From: a bacterium | GTDB lineage: Bacteria; UBP14; UBA6098 | Assembly (NCBI GenBank): GCA_030642425.1 | Contig: DAOWNU010000148.1 | Location: 1-5,687, forward strand | Reading direction: 5' to 3' | Length of the DNA: 5,687 nucleotides | Part shown: positions 1 through 3,274 of the stretch, one piece after another | Layout: each line of letters opens with the position of its first letter | Numbering within the stretch: position 1 is the first letter of the stretch | Notes under the pieces: generated by a model | Databases searched by the model: none | Told to the model about the DNA's origin: nothing | Seen by the model: only the letters and a program-made list of their open reading frames with translations | Position numbers and translations under genes: made by a program

Positions 1-233
1 TCGGAGACTATCGACACGAAACCGAAAAGGAAGAGCAGCGTGATTATCGAAACGATAGTAACCGAGAGCCAATTCGGTATTTTCTTACGGTTGAGGAATG
101 CGAGTATCGGCTGAAGAACCATCACGAGGAAAATGGCCAGCGCGAACGGTATCAGCAGGTTCGACAGGGTTGTCAACAGCCAGAACCCGATGATAATAAG
201 AAGGATTGTTGTCAGTGTCCGGTTAGAGTCCAT
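1..233 (-). CDS. AI-2E/PerM family transporter, N-terminal part (runs off the window)
   Basis: The minus strand has an open frame from an ATG at 231-233 to the left edge, giving 77 residues that begin MDSNRTLTTILLIIIGFWLL. It is almost entirely hydrophobic. One long membrane stretch covers about residues 7-46 (two closely spaced helices with a polar kink near NLLIPFALA). A short positively charged loop follows (LNRKKIPN, about 47-54), then another helix from about 56 on. This pattern, including 'LLIPFALAIFLVMVLQPIL', is what I know from the start of AI-2E exporter/PerM family proteins (usually about 340-380 residues), inner-membrane proteins whose real substrates are mostly unknown. Autoinducer export should not be assumed. 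The start is the first ATG in frame, but no strong ribosome site precedes it. About four fifths of the protein lies outside the window, so the family call rests on the N-terminus only. Confidence 0.7.
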   Translation of the reverse strand, partial: MDSNRTLTTILLIIIGFWLLTTLSNLLIPFALAIFLVMVLQPILAFLNRKKIPNWLSVTIVSIITLLFLFGFVSIVS

Positions 234-383
234 TTTGGTCGCGGTTTCGAGTAATTCCGATTCTGTATTTAATATACGCGCAAATCCATTTAAATCCAGC
301 GGATATTTTTAGTTTTTCCGAATGACTAACTAAAGCCTAAAAGCCGGATGCTAAATGCCCATTGACCCTCCCCCATTTTTCCA

Positions 384-426
384 GTCATTCCAAACTTGAA
401 GCGGAATCCAGCGGGCGGCGCGGGGC
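384..426 (+). repeat. Interspersed GTCATTC...GGAATCCAG element, copy A (dRS3-like)
   Basis: The element starts GTCATTCC and ends GGAATCCAG followed by a G/C-rich tail, GGCGCGGGGC at 417-426. The ATTCC (387-391) and GGAAT (403-407) arms form a short inverted repeat. It resembles the widespread class of 'GTCATTCCCGCG...GCGGGAATCCAG' repeats, of which the neisserial dRS3 (ATTCCC-N8-GGGAAT) is the named example. The same head and tail recur at 2779-2842 with a longer middle. This copy has a short, weak stem, so it looks degenerate or shortened. Confidence 0.65.
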
Positions 427-517
427 ACCTTTTACCTATTACCTATTACCTATTACCTATTACCTATTACCTATTACCTATTACCTATTACCTATTACCT
501 TTTACCTTTTACCTATC
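427..517 (+). repeat. Tandem heptamer array, 13 units of ACCTATT/ACCTTTT
   Basis: Read on the plus strand, the array is one ACCTTTT (427-433), nine perfect ACCTATT units (434-496), two ACCTTTT (497-510) and a final ACCTATC (511-517). There is no spacer between units and no length variation. The minus-strand reading is AATAGGT/AAAAGGT. Heptameric short tandem repeats of this kind are known from several bacterial genomes, notably cyanobacteria, and they vary in copy number by slippage. Here the array lies 58 bp beyond the pta stop codon, outside any real gene. It happens to be open in frame and would encode a PITYYLL heptad, which I take to be spurious. Confidence 0.95.
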
Positions 518-521
518 ATAT

Positions 522-561
522 CCATTTTGCATTGCTAATTGCTCATTGCTAATTTTGAATT
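522..561 (+). repeat. Interspersed 'CATTGCTAATT' module, copy A
   Basis: The block starts with CCATTTTGCATTGCTAATTG (522-541), which recurs exactly at 2843-2862. Inside it the 11-mer CATTGCTAATT is itself duplicated with a 14-bp period (530-540 and 544-554), and it ends TTTTGAATTG. It stops about 14 bp short of the pta stop codon, so any read-through pta transcript would carry its complement directly after the coding region. There is no coding potential. The exact 20-bp recurrence 2.3 kb away makes it a dispersed repeat rather than chance AT-rich sequence. Confidence 0.8.
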
Positions 562-574
562 GGTTCTTTCTCAT

Positions 575-1561
575 CTATCCCATCAACAAGCTAATCGCCG
601 CTACATTGACGATGTCTTCGACACTGCATCCGCGGGACAGGTCGTTGCAGGGCTTCGCAAGCCCCTGAATAAACGGCCCGACAGCTTCCGCGCCGGCGAG
701 TCTCTGGACAAGCTTATAGCTTATGTTCGCGGCGTCGAGGTCGGGAAAGATAAGAACGTCCGCCCGGCCCGCAATCGGGCTGCCGGGCGCCTTTTTCTCG
801 CCGATTTTCGGGATGAGCGCGGCGTCGGCTTGAAGCGTGGCGTCGATATTCATATCGGGGCGAAGTTTTTTCACTATCTCGAAGGCTTCTTCCACCTTAT
901 CGACATCTTCATGTTTGCCGCTGCCCTTTGTGGAAAAGCTGAGCATGGCCACTTTCGGCTTTATTCCCAGTAGTTTCTCCGTGTTGTCAGCGCTTGCGAT
1001 AGCTATCGAGGCCAGTTGTTCGGGGTCCGGATTCGGGATAACCGCGCAATCGGCGAATGTTATTGGATAATCCTTCCGGCCGCGGAATTCCGGCATAACC
1101 ATAATAAAAAAGCTCGATACAGCTTTTATTCCTTCCGCCACGCCGACAATCTGCAGCGCCGCACGCAGGACGCTGCCCGTGGAGTTTTTCGCGCCCGCGA
1201 CATCGGCATCGACCATGCCCCTACGAAGCATCATCGCGCCCCAGAAAAGCGGGTCGAGTATCTTTTTCCGCGCATCTTCGATAGTCATCCCCTTATGGGC
1301 GCGGAGTTTTTGGTATTCCAGCGCAAAATCCTCGTGTAGTTTTCCCCCCGGCTGCACAATTTCCGCTTTCGAGATGTCCGCGCCCTCTTTCTGTGCGAGC
1401 GCCTCGATTTCGTCCGGAACGCCGAGTATCACGACATCGCAAATACTCTCTTTTGTGAGTCTTTCGGCGGCGTGCATCATCCTCGGCTCGTCGCCTTCGG
1501 GAAAAACGACAGCGCCACCCTTTGCCCCGGCTTTTGCCTTGAAATTTTCGATTAGCTGCAT
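575..1561 (-). CDS. pta: Phosphate acetyltransferase, short single-domain type
   Basis: The enzyme exchanges CoA and phosphate between acetyl-CoA and acetyl phosphate in the cytoplasm, the first step of acetate formation or, in reverse, acetate activation. The 328-residue product is one PTA_PTB domain, close to the roughly 330 residues of the Methanosarcina thermophila enzyme and without the DRTGG/N-terminal extension of E. coli Pta. Visible hallmarks are FPEGDEPRMMHAAERL (20-35), NSTGSVLRAALQ (126-137), MLSFSTKGSG (206-215), GSPIAGRADVLIFPDLDAAN (260-279) and NDLSRGCSVEDIV (306-318). R87, R133, S309, R310 and D316 fall at the same numbers as the functionally important residues I recall for the M. 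thermophila enzyme, so it should be active. The ATG at 1561 follows AGGAG (1567-1571) by five bases. Acetate kinase is not adjacent in this window. Phosphate butyryltransferase is the main alternative, but the SRGCS-type C-terminus fits Pta better. Confidence 0.95.
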   Translation of the reverse strand: MQLIENFKAKAGAKGGAVVFPEGDEPRMMHAAERLTKESICDVVILGVPDEIEALAQKEGADISKAEIVQPGGKLHEDFALEYQKLRAHKGMTIEDARKKILDPLFWGAMMLRRGMVDADVAGAKNSTGSVLRAALQIVGVAEGIKAVSSFFIMVMPEFRGRKDYPITFADCAVIPNPDPEQLASIAIASADNTEKLLGIKPKVAMLSFSTKGSGKHEDVDKVEEAFEIVKKLRPDMNIDATLQADAALIPKIGEKKAPGSPIAGRADVLIFPDLDAANISYKLVQRLAGAEAVGPFIQGLAKPCNDLSRGCSVEDIVNVAAISLLMG

Positions 1562-1566
1562 CGTGG

Positions 1567-1571
1567 CTCCT
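1567..1571 (-). promoter_or_regulatory. Ribosome binding site of pta
   Basis: The minus strand reads AAAAAAAGGAGCCACG and then ATG. AGGAG lies five bases upstream of the start codon. This fixes the pta start at 1561, which also matches the N-terminus expected for the family. Confidence 0.8.
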
Positions 1572-1577
1572 TTTTTT

Positions 1578-1601
1578 GTGTGTTATTTCAGAACAACACA
1601 C
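1578..1601. promoter_or_regulatory. Inverted repeat in the pta leader, possible operator
   Basis: GTGTGTT (1578-1584) and AACACAC (1595-1601) are perfect 7-bp arms separated by 10 bases, with two or three more possible pairs inside. The dyad lies just downstream of the predicted pta -10 box and so spans the likely transcription start and early leader. That is a classic place for a repressor to block initiation. The RNA could also form a modest hairpin upstream of the ribosome site. I do not recognise the motif. Confidence 0.45.
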
Positions 1602-1602
1602 T

Positions 1603-1630
1603 AATATATGATTTTTATAGTCGGGTGCAA
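1603..1630 (-). promoter_or_regulatory. Predicted sigma-70-type promoter of pta
   Basis: On the minus strand, TTGCAC (plus-strand 1625-1630) and TATATT (plus-strand 1603-1608) are separated by 16 bp. Each differs from consensus at one or two positions. Transcription would start near 1596, giving a leader of about 35 nt that contains the ribosome site. Placement back-to-back with the dipeptidase promoter supports the call, but it is pattern-based. Confidence 0.55.
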
Positions 1631-1648
1631 TTTAAAAAACAGTTTTTG

Positions 1649-1664
1649 TGCGAAAATGCGAAAA
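1649..1664 (+). repeat. Tandem 8-bp repeat TGCGAAAA x2 between divergent promoters
   Basis: TGCGAAAA at 1649-1656 is repeated exactly at 1657-1664 and followed by a third, diverged TTGAAAAA. The pair sits between the two predicted -35 boxes, about 19 bp from that of pta and 28 bp from that of the dipeptidase. It may be a shared activator site or merely A-tract sequence acting as an upstream element. No known regulator was recognised. Confidence 0.4.
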
Positions 1665-1692
1665 TTGAAAAAATTCATTATGAGCATAGCCC

Positions 1693-1720
1693 TTGTTTTT
1701 ACTCCAAATTAGGATATATT
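1693..1720 (+). promoter_or_regulatory. Predicted sigma-70-type promoter of the dipeptidase gene
   Basis: TTGTTT (1693-1698) and TATATT (1715-1720) are spaced by 16 bp on the plus strand. Transcription would begin near 1727, leaving a leader of about 29 nt that includes the ribosome site AAAGGA at 1743-1748. The -35 box keeps the important TTG. The sequence before it is strongly A/T-rich. Confidence 0.55.
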
Positions 1721-1755
1721 GGTCCCAAAATTGTATGCCGATAAAGGAATGAAAC

Positions 1756-2754
1756 ATGAATAAATGTTGCTGTGAACACACGGGGAAGGCCTTGCTTTTG
1801 CACAATCAAGCCCCGCTTATCGATCTGCACGCCGACACATTCTCGTTCAAGAAAGACACTTCTAAATTTGTCGATGGCTGGCCGAAACGGCATCTGGACC
1901 TTCCGCGGATGCTGGAGATCGGAATCTGGGCGGAGGCTTTCAGTCTCTTCGTTTATCCGAAATGGGCGGCGGGTGAAAAAGCAGGCTGGCTTTCGCTGGC
2001 CGAACACGAACTCGACAATATCCACACCGCTATCGAGAATTCCGGCGGGAAAATGGCGCTGGCTGTCGATGCGAATGAAGTTCTGTCTAATCTCGACGGC
2101 GGCGCGGTCAGTGCGATTATAGAGATCGAGGGTTTGCACGCTCTTGGCGGCGATATTGCGAAAATCGAGAAATTTTTCGAACGCGGTGTGCGGATTTTCA
2201 CTCTGACATGGAACAACTCGAACAACTGGGCGACATCCTGCATGGACGACGATGCTGAAACGCGCGGTCTAACCCTCGCGGGACGCGACGCCGTGGCCGA
2301 AATAAACCGGCTGGGCGGCCTCGTCGATTTTTCCCATTCGGGCGAGAGAACGTTCTGGGATTCTATCGATATTATCGAAAGGCCGCCGATCTGCACACAC
2401 TCGTGCTGCCGCGCGATCAAGGACTCTTCGCGAAACCTCACCGACGATCAGATCGCCGCGATAATCGAGCGCGGGGGCGTTATCGGGATAAACTTTTTCC
2501 CGGGATTCCTCTCGAAAAATAAATATAGCAAGGTTACAGCCGCGGATATTGCGGATCATATCGAGCATATTCTCGAACTGGGCGGCGAAAAAAATGTCGG
2601 CCTCGGATCGGATTTCGACGGCATTTCTCATCTGCCGGTGGGAATCGACGACTGCACCGGAATAATTACGATTACGGAAGAGCTTCTCGCCCGCGGCCAC
2701 GACGACGGGACGATTATGGGCATTCTCGGCCGAAATTTTCTGCGTGTATTTTAG
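1756..2754 (+). CDS. Zinc dipeptidase, peptidase family M19 (renal/membrane dipeptidase family)
   Basis: The product is a 332-residue metal-dependent dipeptidase of the amidohydrolase-like TIM-barrel fold, hydrolysing dipeptides (in this family often including those with a D-residue at the second position). The binuclear zinc ligands of the family are all visible: H25 and D27 in LIDLHADT, the bridging E125 in IIEIEGLHAL, H194 in VDFSHSG and H215 in PPICTHSCCRAI. R226 in SSRNLTDD and the acidic GSDFDG (284-289) match the substrate-binding arginine and catalytic aspartate. The C-terminus GRNFLRVF is also typical. Length is normal for bacterial members. The ATG follows AAAGGA (1743-1748) by seven bases. 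No signal peptide or membrane anchor is seen, so it is probably cytoplasmic. An oddity is the N-terminal MNKCCCEH, a cysteine/histidine cluster ahead of the catalytic domain. It is divergently arranged with pta, with no operon partner. The exact substrate cannot be read from the sequence. Confidence 0.94.
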   Translation: MNKCCCEHTGKALLLHNQAPLIDLHADTFSFKKDTSKFVDGWPKRHLDLPRMLEIGIWAEAFSLFVYPKWAAGEKAGWLSLAEHELDNIHTAIENSGGKMALAVDANEVLSNLDGGAVSAIIEIEGLHALGGDIAKIEKFFERGVRIFTLTWNNSNNWATSCMDDDAETRGLTLAGRDAVAEINRLGGLVDFSHSGERTFWDSIDIIERPPICTHSCCRAIKDSSRNLTDDQIAAIIERGGVIGINFFPGFLSKNKYSKVTAADIADHIEHILELGGEKNVGLGSDFDGISHLPVGIDDCTGIITITEELLARGHDDGTIMGILGRNFLRVF

Positions 2755-2778
2755 GGTTGGCGGAAAAAATAATGCAAT

Positions 2779-2842
2779 GTCATTCACGCGAAGCTTGTCC
2801 TCGCAAAAGCGGGGAGCGGGAATCCAGAGGGGTGGCGCGGGG
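2779..2842 (+). repeat. Interspersed GTCATTC...GGGAATCCAG element, copy B (dRS3-like, with nested hairpin)
   Basis: ATTCACGC (2782-2789) pairs with GCGGGAAT (2816-2823) apart from one mismatch. Inside, CCTCGC (2799-2804) and GCGGGG (2809-2814) form a second stem around AAAA. The element ends GGAATCCAG and a tail finishing GGCGCGGGG, as in copy A at 384-426. It starts 25 bp after the dipeptidase stop and might act as a 3'-end hairpin. No T-run follows, so I class it as a dispersed repeat and not an intrinsic terminator. Confidence 0.75.
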
Positions 2843-2880
2843 CCATTTTGCATTGCTAATTGATCATTTTTTAAATTGAA
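2843..2880 (+). repeat. Interspersed 'CATTGCTAATT' module, copy B
   Basis: CCATTTTGCATTGCTAATTG (2843-2862) is identical over 20 bp to 522-541. It is followed by a diverged second half (ATCATT...AAATTGAA) in place of the duplicated 11-mer of copy A. It is joined directly to the G/C-rich tail of the dRS3-like element, without the heptamer array that intervenes in copy A. Confidence 0.8.
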
Positions 2881-2894
2881 TCTTCATCCGCCCC

Positions 2895-2917
2895 TTTTAC
2901 CTTTTACCCTTTACCTT
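2895..2917 (+). repeat. Short heptamer array, three units of the TTTTACC family
   Basis: TTTTACC (2895-2901), TTTTACC (2902-2908) and CTTTACC (2909-2915) are consecutive 7-bp units of the same type as the ACCTTTT units in the array at 427-517. This array is short and imperfect and lies after the 'CATTGCTAATT' module, not before it. Confidence 0.75.
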
Positions 2918-3030
2918 ATTCTCAAATTTATCCATTCTATCCGTTATCTTCTCGTTAATCCTCATATTTCACAAATTCCACCCGAACAATTATTGTAGAT
3001 TATGGAAAGTGCTCCTATGTTATTGAAATA

Positions 3031-3113
3031 AGGGTTCGAGGGATCGAGGGGTCGAGGGGTCGAGGGAAATACAAAAACACTTGAACCCTCGAATCCTTGA
3101 ATCCTTGATCCCT
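3031..3113 (+). repeat. Long imperfect hairpin built of 8-nt TCGAGGGG/TCAAGGAT-like units
   Basis: The left arm (3031-3063) is a run of TCGAGGGG-type octamers. The right arm (3081-3113) is the complement of a TCAAGGAT-type run. Aligning A3031 with T3113 gives 33 positions with 29 pairs. The four mismatches fall at 3035, 3043, 3051 and 3059, exactly every eight nucleotides. Five of the pairs are G-U in RNA (3038, 3042, 3046, 3050, 3062), so the fold is much better in a plus-strand transcript than in its complement. The loop is about 17 nt and A-rich. Possible roles are a dispersed repeat, a small structured RNA or a 3'-end barrier. No gene product is implied. Confidence 0.8.
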
Positions 3114-3164
3114 ATTTCTATATTGATAATATTCATGTTATGCCCATATTTGTTTCTTAATATA

Positions 3165-3176
3165 TCACATTTGTGA
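3165..3176. promoter_or_regulatory. Dyad TCACA-TT-TGTGA upstream of clpC
   Basis: These are perfect 5-bp arms around TT, centred about 34 bp upstream of the clpC -35 box. The half-site order is the reverse of a CRP site (TGTGA-N6-TCACA), so I do not call CRP. It is reported as one of several dyads around this promoter. Confidence 0.3.
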
Positions 3177-3185
3177 GAAATGCAG

Positions 3186-3201
3186 GCTAATCCATATTAG
3201 C
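3186..3201. promoter_or_regulatory. Dyad GCTAATccatATTAGC touching the clpC -35 box
   Basis: Perfect 6-bp arms (3186-3191 and 3196-3201) around four bases end immediately before TTGACA at 3202. A protein bound here would contact or abut polymerase at the -35. The TTAGC/GCTAA halves also occur in the HrcA CIRCE element, but here their order and spacing are different. Confidence 0.45.
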
Positions 3202-3230
3202 TTGACAATACATTTTTTATTTCTTATACT
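3202..3230 (+). promoter_or_regulatory. Near-consensus sigma-70-type promoter of clpC
   Basis: TTGACA (3202-3207) is a perfect -35. TATACT (3225-3230) differs from TATAAT by one base. The spacer is the optimal 17 bp. Transcription should start near 3237, giving a leader of about 38 nt. Such a strong promoter in front of a protease-chaperone gene usually implies repression under normal conditions, which fits the overlapping palindromes. Confidence 0.8.
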
Positions 3231-3249
3231 AAATTAGTTTATAAACTAA
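3228..3249. promoter_or_regulatory. Overlapping palindromes at the clpC start site, candidate operator
   Basis: TTAGTTTATAAACTAA (3234-3249) is a perfect 16-bp palindrome covering the predicted start site. It overlaps a second dyad, ACTAA-a-TTAGT (3228-3238), which runs into the -10 box. Together they place three ACTAA/TTAGT half-sites on one face of the promoter. The sequence matches neither CtsR (GGTCAAA repeats), CIRCE nor HspR (CTTGAGT/ACTCAAG) as I know them, so the presumed repressor is unidentified. Confidence 0.55.
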
Positions 3250-3264
3250 ACGGCATTTTGGGCC

Positions 3265-3270
3265 GGAGGA
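3265..3270 (+). promoter_or_regulatory. Ribosome binding site of clpC
   Basis: GGAGGA ends four bases before the ATG at 3275. A second in-frame ATG at 3287 (Met5) aligns better with the usual family N-terminus but lies 16 bases from this site, so 3275 is preferred. Confidence 0.8.
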
Positions 3271-3274
3271 AATA

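Larger units (their letters stand above)
234..574. other. Gene-free spacer between pta and the transporter gene, rich in repeats
   Basis: This 341-bp spacer separates two minus-strand genes. The part next to the transporter (234-380) is AT-rich and should hold its promoter. The best minus-strand -10 match is TATATT (plus-strand AATATA, 271-276), but I see no convincing -35 at 16-18 bp, so no promoter is called. From 384 to about 561 the spacer is filled by three repeat modules, listed separately. No T-run-backed hairpin that would make a convincing intrinsic terminator for pta was found. Confidence 0.7.
2755..3274. other. Gene-free spacer between the dipeptidase gene and clpC
   Basis: This 520-bp spacer holds, in order: a dRS3-like repeat (2779-2842), the 'CATTGCTAATT' module (2843-2880), a short heptamer array (2895-2917), an AT-rich stretch of no recognised content (about 2918-3030), a long hairpin repeat (3031-3113), and the clpC regulatory region (about 3160-3274). 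No open frame with a ribosome site and credible product was found on either strand. No intrinsic terminator with a T-run was seen after the dipeptidase stop. Confidence 0.75.

Noticed and set aside
427..517. CRISPR array
   Set aside because: The units are 7 bp and directly adjacent without spacers, which is a simple tandem repeat.
396..668. A 90-residue plus-strand frame encoding PITYYLL heptads
   Set aside because: It is the translation of the heptamer DNA array. Seven-base units stay open because 21 bases make seven codons. There is no ribosome site and no homologous fold is recognisable, and its end overlaps pta antisense.
2799..2830. Intrinsic terminator of the dipeptidase gene
   Set aside because: The CCTCGC/GCGGGG stem is followed by GAATCCAGAGG, not a T-run, and it belongs to a repeat also present at 384-426.
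1953..2853. Minus-strand frames opposite the dipeptidase gene
   Set aside because: No recognisable domain, and they overlap a complete M19 enzyme in the other direction.
3165..3176. CRP/FNR binding site
   Set aside because: Half-sites occur as TCACA-TT-TGTGA, with order and spacing wrong for TGTGA-N6-TCACA.
3186..3249. CIRCE, CtsR or HspR heat-shock operators before clpC
   Set aside because: The arms do not match TTAGCACTC-N9-GAGTGCTAA, the GGTCAAA heptad repeats or CTTGAGT-N7-ACTCAAG. Only the short TTAGC/GCTAA core is shared with CIRCE, in the opposite order.
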